Made by a program: the position numbers and the translations under genes. The notes beneath the pieces were generated by a model. The model worked only from the letters and a program-made list of their open reading frames with translations, searched no databases and had not been told where the DNA came from. DNA of 64,000 nt, from positions 899,402-963,401 of the forward strand of contig NZ_OZ035017.1 in assembly GCF_964031245.1 (NCBI RefSeq), given 5' to 3'. This stretch comes from Rickettsiella endosymbiont of Miltochrista miniata. Lineage in GTDB: Bacteria; Pseudomonadota; Gammaproteobacteria; Diplorickettsiales; Diplorickettsiaceae. Below are positions 37,835 to 46,708 of the stretch, piece after piece. How positions within the stretch are numbered: the first letter of the stretch is position 1; each line of letters starts with the position of its first letter.

Positions 37835-38831
37835 AAGACAAGCTTTTATCCAAAAAAATGTGCTGATACTGAATGGCTATCAATAACGCTATCACTGGCA
37901 GCAACCAAGTTAAACCCACGCCCGCATAAAATAAAATGGCAATAACCAAACCTAAAATAACCAACAATGACGCCAATGCAAAATTTTTAACTATTGATCG
38001 GCTATACGTCAGTGTTATCTTTTTATAGCCTATGATTAAAATAGGCGCTAATGCCCCCAGCGCAAAAAAACCTAACTTCTTATAGTAAGCAAATTCAATA
38101 GAAAAAAATAAATTTGCCAGATCTATCCAAATCGCTGCGTACACCACACTCGCCAAAAACATTAAAATAAGATTCTTAACCAGGTGTTGATTAATGGACT
38201 TAAAGGCGCAAGCTAAACTATTTTTAAGCGTCAATTGTTGATCTAAAACCAGTAAACTCGCCATGAAAGCGACTACCGTTAAATAAGTGTACAACAAGAT
38301 GGCTAAAAAAATATGCGCGCCATAACCCAGCGCAAAAATTGGCCTGCTTAAGTCTTGGGGAAGCAGTGGATATAAATGTATCGCTCGAAAAACAAAAAGT
38401 AAACCATAGTGTACCGCTCTACTCAGTAGATAAAATAATACGCTAATAAACAACAAGCTTCGCCAATTTTTAAAAAAAGTAAAAATCATCATTACTTTAG
38501 TTGGCTGATTTCGAATGTGATGTAAGGCTAAAAAAGCCAATGAAGCCGTGAATAAAAAACGAAAAATTTCCAGGATAGCAATTCCAAACATGGCTATACT
38601 AGTCGGAATGGGAACTTTAGTTAAATGTCCAAACCACATAACGAAATCATACAATCTTGTCAATAATCCAATCGTACCTACCAATATTAAAATAATCAGA
38701 CCAAAACCTTGCCAAAAAGCTTTAGGCATCTTGAGAAGTTGTTGCCCTGTTTCACTAAAGATTGACTTAATCGATATACGATAATCACCTGTGACGGCTT
38801 TTACCAAATTGGGCGATAAAAAATTAGACAT
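37827..38831 (-). CDS. Membrane protein, tandem paralogue 2
   Basis: 334 residues with about seven hydrophobic segments. It is very similar to the neighbouring upstream gene: KAVTGDYRISIKSIFSETGQ, RNQPTKVMMIFTFFKNWRSL, VFRAIHLYPLLP and GLTWLLPVIALLIAIQY. It ends in LDKSLSYV. It overlaps both neighbours by 8 bases, and the two overlaps have nearly the same DNA sequence, the mark of tandem duplication. Confidence 0.78.
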   Translation of the reverse strand: MSNFLSPNLVKAVTGDYRISIKSIFSETGQQLLKMPKAFWQGFGLIILILVGTIGLLTRLYDFVMWFGHLTKVPIPTSIAMFGIAILEIFRFLFTASLAFLALHHIRNQPTKVMMIFTFFKNWRSLLFISVLFYLLSRAVHYGLLFVFRAIHLYPLLPQDLSRPIFALGYGAHIFLAILLYTYLTVVAFMASLLVLDQQLTLKNSLACAFKSINQHLVKNLILMFLASVVYAAIWIDLANLFFSIEFAYYKKLGFFALGALAPILIIGYKKITLTYSRSIVKNFALASLLVILGLVIAILFYAGVGLTWLLPVIALLIAIQYQHIFLDKSLSYV

Positions 38832-39873
38832 AAGACAAGCCTTTATCAGAAAAAATATGCTGATACTGAATGGTTATCAATAATGCTATCACTGGCAGTA
38901 GCCAAATTAAACCTATATTTGAAAAAAACAATTCTAAAACAACTAAACCTAAAATCACTTTTAGTATTATCAAAGTGATATTTTTCATACGCGACCGTTT
39001 AGTCTGGAGTGCCATTTTTTTATACAACATAAACAAAATAGCCATGAACATCCCTGGCAAAAGAATTAAATAGGCAAATAAACTATATCCACTTCTGATA
39101 CTGAAAAAAAGATTAAAGGTATCACTCCCTGCGCCCATATACGCCCAACTCGCTAAGAAGAGTAAAAGCATATTTTTTAAGGGATGTCGATTGATTGACT
39201 TAAAGGCAATATATAGGCTTTTTTTAAAAGTCATTTTTTTATCTAAAATGAGTAAGCCCGCCATAAATGCAACTGCCATAAAATAGGTATACAAAAAAAC
39301 GGCTAAAAAAGTATGTGCGCCATAAGCTAGCGCAATCATTGGAAAGTCTTGTGATGGAAGCAATGGATATAAATGCATCGCTCGAAAAACAAAAACTAAG
39401 CCATAGCGTAGAATGCTATTCACTAGATAAAGTAATGCACTAATCAATAATAAACTTCGCCAATTTTTTAAAAAAGCAAACACCATGGTGACTTTAATAG
39501 GCTGATTTCGAATTTGATTTAAGACTAAAAAGGCCAAAGAAACGATTAACAATGTACGCAAAATTTGTATTATCGCTGCAGTAAAAGTGTTAAGTAGCCC
39601 TTTAAGGCTATTTAACACATGTAACGTATGCAAATTCGGTAACTGAGCTTGATAATTTTGAAAATGTATTAATCCTATATCATACCAGCGCAATAAAAAA
39701 TCCATAAAAATAGTCGTGCCCAATAACACTAGGAACATTAAGCCAAATGCTTGCCAAAAAGCTTTTGGCATTTGGAGAAGCTGTCGCCACGTTTCTACCC
39801 ACAAGCTCTTGATCGGAATTTCATATTCACCTTTAGTGGCCTTAACTACCGATGGTGGCAAAGAATCAGACAT
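38824..39873 (-). CDS. Membrane protein, tandem paralogue 1
   Basis: 349 residues with about seven hydrophobic segments. Shared blocks are KATKGEYEIPIKSLWVETWR, RNQPIKVTMVFAFLKNWRSL, VFRAMHLYPLLP and GLIWLLPVIALLITIQY. It lies 15 bases after aspS on the same strand and is first of the three copies. Function is unknown. Confidence 0.78.
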   Translation of the reverse strand: MSDSLPPSVVKATKGEYEIPIKSLWVETWRQLLQMPKAFWQAFGLMFLVLLGTTIFMDFLLRWYDIGLIHFQNYQAQLPNLHTLHVLNSLKGLLNTFTAAIIQILRTLLIVSLAFLVLNQIRNQPIKVTMVFAFLKNWRSLLLISALLYLVNSILRYGLVFVFRAMHLYPLLPSQDFPMIALAYGAHTFLAVFLYTYFMAVAFMAGLLILDKKMTFKKSLYIAFKSINRHPLKNMLLLFLASWAYMGAGSDTFNLFFSIRSGYSLFAYLILLPGMFMAILFMLYKKMALQTKRSRMKNITLIILKVILGLVVLELFFSNIGLIWLLPVIALLITIQYQHIFSDKGLSYV

Positions 39874-39888
39874 GGGAAATACCGATTA

Positions 39889-41661
39889 TTATTTTTTTCG
39901 AATCTGTAACGATAACTCTTTTAATTGTTGCTCGGAAACCGGACTGGGTGCGCGCGTCAACGGGCAGCTCGCCGTTTGTGTTTTTGGAAAAGCAATCACA
40001 TCACGTATCGATTTTGCGCCTGTCATCAACATCACCAAACGATCCAGTCCAAAGGCCAAGCCACCGTGCGGTGGACAACCAAATCTCAGCGCTTCGAGTA
40101 AAAAACCAAACTTTTCTTTTTGCTCGGCTTCATTAATATTTAATAAATTAAACACCGCCGATTGCAGATGTGTGTCATGAATACGGATCGATCCACCACC
40201 AATTTCACAACCGTTTAATACCATATCATAAGCTCTGGATAAGCATGATCCTGGATTAGCTTGTAACTCAGCCGCATCATTGACCTTTGGTGCAGTAAAT
40301 GGATGATGCAAGGCTTGCCAGCGTTTTTCTTGTGCGTCATATTCAAATAATGGAAAGTCCACTACCCACAACGGCAACCATGCATCCTTAACACAGTTAA
40401 AATCATGACCCAATTTGACACGCAAAGCACCTAAGGATTCACTGACTATTTTTGCTGTGCCCGCACCAAAGAAAATAATATCGCCCTTTTCTGCCGCCAC
40501 GCGTTGCAATATTGCTTTGACAGTGGCTTCTGGAATAAATTTTAAGATCGGTGACTGTAGACCTTCAAGTCCCAATGCAGGATCCAAGACTTTAATATAA
40601 GCCAAGCCTTTAGCACCAAAGATAGCCACGTATTGTGTATACTCTTCAATCGCTTTACGACTCAAATCTGCGCCTTTAGGAATGCGTAAAGCAGTCACTC
40701 GTCCTTGTGCATCATTGGCCGGTCCCGAAAAAACCTTAAACTCGATGTCTTTTACCAAATCAGCAGTATCCACTAACTCAAATGGAATACGCAAATCAGG
40801 TTTATCACTCCCATAGCGTTGCATGGCTGTTGCGTAAGTCATGCGTGGGAAAGGATCCGGTAAATTCACCTCTAATAATTCTTTAAATATATGCCGGATC
40901 AAGGATTCATTTAATGTTTGTATATCTTCTTCATTACAAAACGACATTTCCATATCTAGCTGTGTAAATTCAGGTTGCCGATCGGCACGCAAATCCTCAT
41001 CGCGAAAACAACGCACGATTTGATAGTAACGATCAAATCCTGACATCATCAATAATTGCTTAAATAATTGTGGCGATTGCGGTAGCGCATAAAACTCACC
41101 CGGATGAACACGACTCGGTACCAAATAATCACGCGCCCCTTCAGGTGTGGCTTTAGTCAACACCGGTGTTTCGATATCTAAAAATCCTCTTTCATCAAAA
41201 AAACGCCGCATCAATTGCACCACTCGTGTCCGCAAACGAAAACGTTCCTGAACTTCAGGACGACGCAAATCTAGGTAACGATAACGTAATGCCACTTCTT
41301 CACTCACAGGTGTATAGGCATCAATGGAAATCGGTAACGGTGCGGAAGTATTCAAAATGTTTAATTTTGTCGCCTGTAATTCTATTGTTCCAGATTTTAA
41401 ATTAACATTTTCAGTCCCTTCAGGACGTAAACGTATTTTCCCGCTAATTTGCACCACATATTCATTACGTAATGTTTCTGCTTGCTTAAAAAGATCAGCC
41501 TGTTCGGGATTAAAAACTACTTGCAAAATCCCACTCCGATCGCGCAAATCGATAAAAATAATGCCACCATGATCACGCCGATGATGAACCCAACCACAGA
41601 CTTGCGCGGTTTCATTAACTAAATTTTGATTCAATTGCTGATTATAATGTGTTCTTTGCAT
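39889..41661 (-). CDS. aspS: Aspartyl-tRNA synthetase
   Basis: 590 residues of bacterial type. An N-terminal OB anticodon-binding domain ([20 protein letters not shown]) is followed by a class II catalytic core with motif 2 in [17 protein letters not shown], an inserted GAD domain (about 290-420) and motif 3 [15 protein letters not shown]. Whether it also charges tRNA-Asn depends on the presence of gatCAB and asnS elsewhere. It lies in the common yebC-aspS neighbourhood, here separated by three membrane-protein genes. Confidence 0.97.
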   Translation of the reverse strand: MQRTHYNQQLNQNLVNETAQVCGWVHHRRDHGGIIFIDLRDRSGILQVVFNPEQADLFKQAETLRNEYVVQISGKIRLRPEGTENVNLKSGTIELQATKLNILNTSAPLPISIDAYTPVSEEVALRYRYLDLRRPEVQERFRLRTRVVQLMRRFFDERGFLDIETPVLTKATPEGARDYLVPSRVHPGEFYALPQSPQLFKQLLMMSGFDRYYQIVRCFRDEDLRADRQPEFTQLDMEMSFCNEEDIQTLNESLIRHIFKELLEVNLPDPFPRMTYATAMQRYGSDKPDLRIPFELVDTADLVKDIEFKVFSGPANDAQGRVTALRIPKGADLSRKAIEEYTQYVAIFGAKGLAYIKVLDPALGLEGLQSPILKFIPEATVKAILQRVAAEKGDIIFFGAGTAKIVSESLGALRVKLGHDFNCVKDAWLPLWVVDFPLFEYDAQEKRWQALHHPFTAPKVNDAAELQANPGSCLSRAYDMVLNGCEIGGGSIRIHDTHLQSAVFNLLNINEAEQKEKFGFLLEALRFGCPPHGGLAFGLDRLVMLMTGAKSIRDVIAFPKTQTASCPLTRAPSPVSEQQLKELSLQIRKK

Positions 41662-41673
41662 AATATTTTCAAT

Positions 41674-42024
41674 TTAAGAGGATTTTTCATCCGATTTATC
41701 GGCTTTACTGGTTTTATCCGCAGGTTTTGCTGCTGCAGTTTCTTTTGTTTTGGCTTCTTTACCAGGTTCTTTATTTGCTTCCACCGGTTTACTAGTAGCA
41801 TCCTCAGTTTTAGTTTTCTCTGAATTATCCTTTTTAGCCGGTGGATTTTTAAAATCTGTCACATACCAGCCACTCCCCTTTAAATGGAAAGCCGATGCCG
41901 AAATCAATTTCTTCAGCGCGGGTTCTTTACAAACCGGACAATCAGTTAAAGGCTCTTCGCTAAAGCTTTGTATCGTATCAAACGTATGACCACAGGCCTT
42001 ACATTGATACTCATAAATAGGCAT
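41674..42024 (-). CDS. FmdB-family zinc-ribbon protein
   Basis: 116 residues from ATG 42024, which follows GAGGAAC. The N-terminus MPIYEYQCKACGHTFD plus CPVCKEPALKKLIS is the FmdB/CxxC_CxxC_SSSS regulatory zinc ribbon. GSGWYVTDFK closes the conserved part. The remaining half is Lys/Ala/Glu/Thr-rich and probably disordered. It lies 12 bases upstream of aspS, a very common pairing. The role is unclear. Confidence 0.88.
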   Translation of the reverse strand: MPIYEYQCKACGHTFDTIQSFSEEPLTDCPVCKEPALKKLISASAFHLKGSGWYVTDFKNPPAKKDNSEKTKTEDATSKPVEANKEPGKEAKTKETAAAKPADKTSKADKSDEKSS

Positions 42025-42156
42025 GGTGTTCCTCACATGTGTTACATTCATTCGGATATGGGTTTAAACGGTGAACCGATAGGATAGATTCCATGCGGCT
42101 CAAGCATAAGCGGCATTTTAATCCAGTGTTTACACTTTGGCCAGTCTGATCTCTCG

Positions 42157-42846
42157 CTATCTTTTCAGTGAGGGGCAATCAAGTCGGGAAGCATTTTGCC
42201 AATTTTTAATGACAGCAAGGTCTTCTTGAAGTAAAGCAGTATTATCGCTGAGCTTTTCTTGACAGATAAAATAATTATGTTTCTTAGGCCTATGGCATGG
42301 CATCATAGCAGCCTGTCCATGATGAGCAGCGACAAGATAGACATTTTCGGCGCTTAGATTTCCGGGGCCCGCATATAAACAATTATAAAGCCTTAACAAA
42401 TTAGTCTTGATAAATTGATATAATCTATCGAACCAACAGGAATAAGCCAATTCTTGGATTTTGTCATGCAACTCGGTTATTCTTTTCGCAAAACAATCAA
42501 ACTCCTGCTTCTGCGTAGATTTTGGTATCAGTTTACCGACACTATATTGCTGATTGGGATTAGGATCAAAAGGATCATAATCGCGATCGTTGGGTTTAGG
42601 AAGTGTAAATTCCCAAGCCGCTTTAAATTTTTTCCAATGTTCATTCAAAACCTCTATTCTTCCATTGATCGCATCGATATCTTGATCCTTAATCTTAGCG
42701 GAAGCAATTAAATTCCCTATATGCGCACTATATTTATTCCATATGTCTTCGGTTTTTTTAATGCCTTCTTTTACACGTAATACATCTATTTGACAGTGTT
42801 GATAATCCAGATATTTTTTTTGCAATTCTTGTTCCTCACTTTTCAT
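42157..42846 (-). CDS. Hypothetical helical protein
   Basis: 229 residues. A very good ribosome site (GGGAGG) precedes the ATG. The N-terminal third is a charged coiled coil (QELQKKYLDYQHCQIDVLRV). A proline/aspartate-rich segment (about 83-105) and another helical stretch follow. The C-terminal part contains a His/Cys-rich patch (VAAHHGQAAMMPCHRPKKHN). There is no signal peptide or clear membrane helix. I do not recognise it. Confidence 0.55.
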   Translation of the reverse strand: MKSEEQELQKKYLDYQHCQIDVLRVKEGIKKTEDIWNKYSAHIGNLIASAKIKDQDIDAINGRIEVLNEHWKKFKAAWEFTLPKPNDRDYDPFDPNPNQQYSVGKLIPKSTQKQEFDCFAKRITELHDKIQELAYSCWFDRLYQFIKTNLLRLYNCLYAGPGNLSAENVYLVAAHHGQAAMMPCHRPKKHNYFICQEKLSDNTALLQEDLAVIKNWQNASRLDCPSLKR

Positions 42847-42874
42847 AGTAAACCTCCCTAGATTTTCATTTTCC

Positions 42875-42908
42875 TGGATTGCCGCGCGCTTCGCGCTCGC
42901 AATGACGA
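42875..42908. repeat. Dispersed palindromic repeat, copy 11 (minimal)
   Basis: GGATTGCCGCGCGCTTCGCG followed by CTCGCAATGACG. It is the bare hairpin form: GCCGCGCG and CGCGCTCGC arms. The rest of the gap to proS is AT-rich and holds an imperfect AAAGCTACT/AGTAAGCTTT dyad. Confidence 0.85.
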
Positions 42909-43054
42909 GTAAATGCCTTATCTAGCATAGCTTACATCCTTCTTTTTCTTTGCACTAGTCGCGAAACTCCTAAATAATTGAACTTGATAAAAAAAAAAGC
43001 TACTCATACTATAGTAAGCTTTAGTCATTTAAAAAATAGTCGGGACTATCCATT

Positions 43055-44764
43055 ATGCACAGCAGTCATCTGTATTTACCCACGCTCAAAGAAGCACCGG
43101 CCGATGCCGAGATCAAAAGCCATCAATTAATGTTGCGCGCCGGCATGATCCGTAAACTGGCTACTGGAATTTATACCTGGCTGCCTTTGGGTTTACGCGT
43201 GTTACGCAAAGTCGAAGCCATCGTGCGTGAAGAAATGAATCGTATCAATGGCCAAGAGGTGCTGATGCCCAATCTGCAACCGGCGGAGCTTTGGCAAGAA
43301 TCGGAACGTTGGGATGCCTACGGTCCAGAATTACTACGCATTACTGATAGACATCAACGCTGGTTTTGCTTTGGACCCACACATGAAGAAGTCATTACCT
43401 CGTTAGTGCGTAATGAAGTCCGTAGTTACAAACAATTACCACTGATTTTTTATCAAATACAGACTAAGTTTCGCGATGAAATTCGTCCACGTTTTGGCGT
43501 GATGCGCGCACGTGAATTTATTATGAAAGATGCATACTCGTTTCATCGGGATAAAGCTTCCTTGGCAGCAACCTATCAGACCATGCATGATAGTTATTGC
43601 CGAATTTTCACGCGTTTAGGATTAAAATTTCGTGCGGTCCTAGCCGATACCGGCAATATCGGCGGCAGTCAATCACAAGAATTTCAAGTATTGGCGCAAA
43701 TCGGCGAAGATCAAATTTTTTATAGTGATAGTAGCGATTACGCTGCAAACGCCGAACTGGCTGAAAGTCTAGTCGTCAATCAACGCCCTGCTGCTACTGC
43801 ACCACTCAAGAAAGAAAAAACACCTGGTACAAAAACCATTGCGGCAGTTTGTGAATTTTTAAAAATTGATCCTCAACATTGCGTCAAACTATTAATGGTG
43901 AAGGGAAAAAAACACCCTTTAATCGGTCTTATACTGCGTGGCGATCACGAATTAAATCCCACCAAACTCGCTAAAATAGCCGAGATTGCACATCCACTAA
44001 CCTTTGCTGAAGAAGCAGATATCTTAAAACTAACCGGAGTCGCTGTTGGTTACTTAGGTCCGGTCGGTTTACCATCGATACCTTTAATCGTCGATCGTTC
44101 AGCGGCTGTGTTGGCTGATTTTGTCTGTGGTGCTAATGAAGAAGGTTTTCATTACACGCATGTAAATTGGGAACGTGATTGCCCGCTGCCCCCGGTCGCC
44201 GATTTGCGTCAAGTACAAGTCGGTGATCCCAGTCCGGATGGGAAAGGACATTTAAAAATGCAACGTGGTATCGAAGTCGGACATATTTTTCAACTCGGTA
44301 ATAAATATAGTCTCGCGATGAATGCCAACATAACGACCGAAGATGGCAGTTTACTGCCGATGGAAATGGGATGTTATGGGATTGGTGTATCGCGCATCGT
44401 CGGCGCCGCTATCGAACAAAATCATGATGAACAAGGTATCATTTGGCCACAAGCCATGGCTCCGTTTCAAGTAGTGATAGTACCCATTGCCTATCATCGC
44501 TCTGAACAGGTTAAACATGCGGCCGATGCACTCTATAAACAACTGCGTGATGCAGACATAGACGTCTTACTCGATGATCGAGCGGAGCGTCCCGGCTTAC
44601 TGTTTGCTGACAATGATCTCATCGGTATTCCACATCGTTTAGTCATCAGTGAAAAAACTTTGCAAGAAAAAGTCATTGCCTACAAAGCAAGAACCGAAAA
44701 AACAGAGCATATAGTAAACATGCAAGATATTATGGATTTTTTGCAGCAAAAATTAACCCAATAA
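43055..44764 (+). CDS. proS: Prolyl-tRNA synthetase
   Basis: 569 residues of bacterial type. N-terminal [20 protein letters not shown], class II motif 2 in [17 protein letters not shown], a YbaK-like editing insertion (about 230-395) and motif 3 [14 protein letters not shown] are followed by the C-terminal anticodon-binding domain with [17 protein letters not shown]. It opens a plus-strand run with the EVE-domain gene. Confidence 0.97.
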   Translation: MHSSHLYLPTLKEAPADAEIKSHQLMLRAGMIRKLATGIYTWLPLGLRVLRKVEAIVREEMNRINGQEVLMPNLQPAELWQESERWDAYGPELLRITDRHQRWFCFGPTHEEVITSLVRNEVRSYKQLPLIFYQIQTKFRDEIRPRFGVMRAREFIMKDAYSFHRDKASLAATYQTMHDSYCRIFTRLGLKFRAVLADTGNIGGSQSQEFQVLAQIGEDQIFYSDSSDYAANAELAESLVVNQRPAATAPLKKEKTPGTKTIAAVCEFLKIDPQHCVKLLMVKGKKHPLIGLILRGDHELNPTKLAKIAEIAHPLTFAEEADILKLTGVAVGYLGPVGLPSIPLIVDRSAAVLADFVCGANEEGFHYTHVNWERDCPLPPVADLRQVQVGDPSPDGKGHLKMQRGIEVGHIFQLGNKYSLAMNANITTEDGSLLPMEMGCYGIGVSRIVGAAIEQNHDEQGIIWPQAMAPFQVVIVPIAYHRSEQVKHAADALYKQLRDADIDVLLDDRAERPGLLFADNDLIGIPHRLVISEKTLQEKVIAYKARTEKTEHIVNMQDIMDFLQQKLTQ

Positions 44765-44791
44765 AAACGATTCAATAAAAGGAAAAATTAA

Positions 44792-45256
44792 GTGAACTAT
44801 TGGTTGATGAAATCTGAACCCACCTGTTTTAGCATCCAGGATCTAGCCAAGCGCTCTCATCAAACAGAACCCTGGGATGGTGTACGAAACTATCAAGCGC
44901 GAAATTTTCTTCAAGCGATGAGAAAAGGTGATCTGGCTTTTTTTTATCATTCAAGTTGTCCTACGCCGGGTATCGTTGGCATGATCAAAATAGTTAATTC
45001 TGCTTATCCGGATAAAACCGCCTTGCAAGTCGGTGATCATCATTATGATCCTAAAAGCACAGTGAGTAAGCCTCGTTGGGTTAGCGTGGATGTACAATTA
45101 ATACGCATTTTTAAATCGATTATTTCTTTAGAAGATTTAAAAAGCCAAGCGGCGCTAAAAGGAATGCGTTTATTACAAAAAGGCAATCGATTATCGGTCA
45201 TGCCGCTGACAGCATTTGAATGGCAGCATATTATGGCTCGAGAGCATAATCGATAA
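44792..45256 (+). CDS. EVE-domain protein (thymocyte nuclear protein 1-like)
   Basis: 154 residues, GTG start behind AAAGGAA. The EVE fold signatures are MNYWLMKSEP at the N-terminus, PWDGVRNYQARNFLQAMRKG, FFYHSSCPTPGIVGMIKI and a C-terminal GNRLSVMPLT. EVE proteins bind modified bases in nucleic acids, and the bacterial role is poorly known. It lies 27 bases after proS. Confidence 0.93.
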   Translation: MNYWLMKSEPTCFSIQDLAKRSHQTEPWDGVRNYQARNFLQAMRKGDLAFFYHSSCPTPGIVGMIKIVNSAYPDKTALQVGDHHYDPKSTVSKPRWVSVDVQLIRIFKSIISLEDLKSQAALKGMRLLQKGNRLSVMPLTAFEWQHIMAREHNR

Positions 45257-45347
45257 ACTTAAAGCTTTTGACCTCTATTTAAAATCATCTGTATTCAATA
45301 TAATAATCTCTACTCACAATAATAATCTACTTAGGGAAAAGTAAAAT

Positions 45348-46022
45348 ATGTCTATTACCAATTGGCCTGTAAAAGAACGTCCACGTGAAAAATTACTCTC
45401 TCAAGGTGCCGCTGTCTTATCTGACGCAGAATTGTTGGCCCTATTCGTTCGTACCGGTGTCCGTGGAAAAACTGCCCTAGATATTAGTCGCGATCTCCTA
45501 TTACAATTTGGAAACTTACGGAACATCGTTGCAGCCAATTTAGAACAGTTTTCAAAGACGCTGGGTTTAGGTCTAGCGAAATATGTCCAGATTCAAGCCG
45601 CTAAAGAATTAGCAACTCGCTGTTTGCAAGAAAATCTCGAACAACGGAATACCTTTGAAAATCCGCACGATGTTTACCAATATTTAACGCATAAGTTGCG
45701 ATCCTATCCTTATGAAGTCTTTAGCTGTTTATTTTTGGATAACGCTCACCGCTTTATTCATTTTAAAGAGCTGTTTCATGGCAGTATTAACGAAGCAGCC
45801 GTATACCCTCGCGAGCTGGTCCGGCAGGTCTATCAACATAATGCTGCGGCAGTCATTTTGGCCCACAACCACCCTTCCGGCATTGCTAAGCCGAGTGAGG
45901 CAGACAAAAGGATTACACAGGAAATTAAATCTATTTTATCAGCAATTGATGTACGCCTATTGGACCATATCATTATCGGAGAAGGCTGTATGACCTCTTT
46001 TGCAACTCAAGGTCTGTTGTAA
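45348..46022 (+). CDS. radC: RadC family JAB/MPN-domain protein
   Basis: 224 residues. N-terminal helix-hairpin-helix region (RPREKLLSQGAAVLSDAELL), then the JAMM metalloprotease-like core: a glutamate in HRFIHFKELFHGSI and the zinc motif AHNHPSGIAKPSEAD. Despite its name a direct repair role is doubtful. It sits upstream of rpmB-rpmG, the common gammaproteobacterial order. Confidence 0.94.
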   Translation: MSITNWPVKERPREKLLSQGAAVLSDAELLALFVRTGVRGKTALDISRDLLLQFGNLRNIVAANLEQFSKTLGLGLAKYVQIQAAKELATRCLQENLEQRNTFENPHDVYQYLTHKLRSYPYEVFSCLFLDNAHRFIHFKELFHGSINEAAVYPRELVRQVYQHNAAAVILAHNHPSGIAKPSEADKRITQEIKSILSAIDVRLLDHIIIGEGCMTSFATQGLL

Positions 46023-46027
46023 ATCTT

Positions 46028-46056
46028 TTGACAGTTTGCCGCATTTTTGGTATAAA
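46028..46056 (+). promoter_or_regulatory. rpmB-rpmG promoter
   Basis: TTGACA (46028-46033), a 17-base spacer and TATAAA (46051-46056), near-consensus sigma-70. It lies 44 bases ahead of the rpmB start, so the ribosomal genes have their own strong promoter beyond radC. Confidence 0.8.
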
Positions 46057-46099
46057 AGCGGGCAATATTCGAAGCTAATCTGCATTGGGGACATTATAT

Positions 46100-46336
46100 A
46101 TGGCTAGGGTCTGTCAGGTAACGGGTAAAAAGCCCATGGTGGGACACAATGTATCTCACTCTAACCGAAAAACTAAACGTCGTTTTCAGATTAATTTGCA
46201 TGTGCGTCGCCTTTGGGTAGCTGCCGAAAAGCGCTTTGTTACATTAAAAATAACTGCAGATGGTTTGCGTACTATTGAGAAGCAAGGTATCGACAAAGTA
46301 CTAGCTACGCTACGTCAGCGCGGCGAAAAAGTTTAA
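46100..46336 (+). CDS. rpmB: 50S ribosomal protein L28
   Basis: 78 residues from ATG 46100 (an earlier in-frame ATG at 46085 would add five residues). [20 protein letters not shown] and [20 protein letters not shown] are diagnostic. It is followed 15 bases later by rpmG, the usual pair. Confidence 0.97.
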   Translation: MARVCQVTGKKPMVGHNVSHSNRKTKRRFQINLHVRRLWVAAEKRFVTLKITADGLRTIEKQGIDKVLATLRQRGEKV

Positions 46337-46351
46337 ACGGGAAAGCACATC

Positions 46352-46504
46352 ATGCGTGATAAAATTAAGTTAAAATCAACGGCCAGCGCTTATTACTATA
46401 CAACCAGTAAAAATAAGAAAGCCACGCCGAATAAATTAAAATTTAAAAAATATGATCCTATCACTCGCAAACACGAAATGTTTGAAGAGGATAAGATTAA
46501 ATAA
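46352..46504 (+). CDS. rpmG: 50S ribosomal protein L33
   Basis: 50 residues, too short for most ORF lists. [20 protein letters not shown] followed by [20 protein letters not shown] matches L33 of the cysteine-free type. CGGGAAAG precedes the ATG. Confidence 0.96.
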   Translation: MRDKIKLKSTASAYYYTTSKNKKATPNKLKFKKYDPITRKHEMFEEDKIK

Positions 46505-46543
46505 TTTTTTTCCGCCAATCTAAAACCGCTTATTTATCTAATT

Positions 46544-46594
46544 AAATTTGATCTGATAGTTGCCGATTTTGTAGAGCAACCTCAGATCAAATTT
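46544..46594. other. Long stem-loop after rpmG
   Basis: AAATTTGATCTGA (46544-46556) pairs perfectly with TCAGATCAAATTT (46582-46594). An inner GTTGC/GCAAC pair extends the stem. It is a strong hairpin about 40 bases past rpmG, without a following T-run. It may stabilise or end the rpmBG transcript. Confidence 0.6.
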
Positions 46595-46708
46595 AGTTTG
46601 ATAGTCTTGTCCTTTTCCTTAAATCATGCGAGTAGAAATTTTCACGTTAAGAAAAATTTAAGGATCTAAATATATAATTACTTTTAATTATCAACTATAA
46701 GTAATTTT

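Noticed and set aside
42990-43024. Terminator ahead of proS
   Set aside because: The AAAGCTACT/AGTAAGCTTT dyad has a bulge and no gene ends there, so it was not listed as a terminator.
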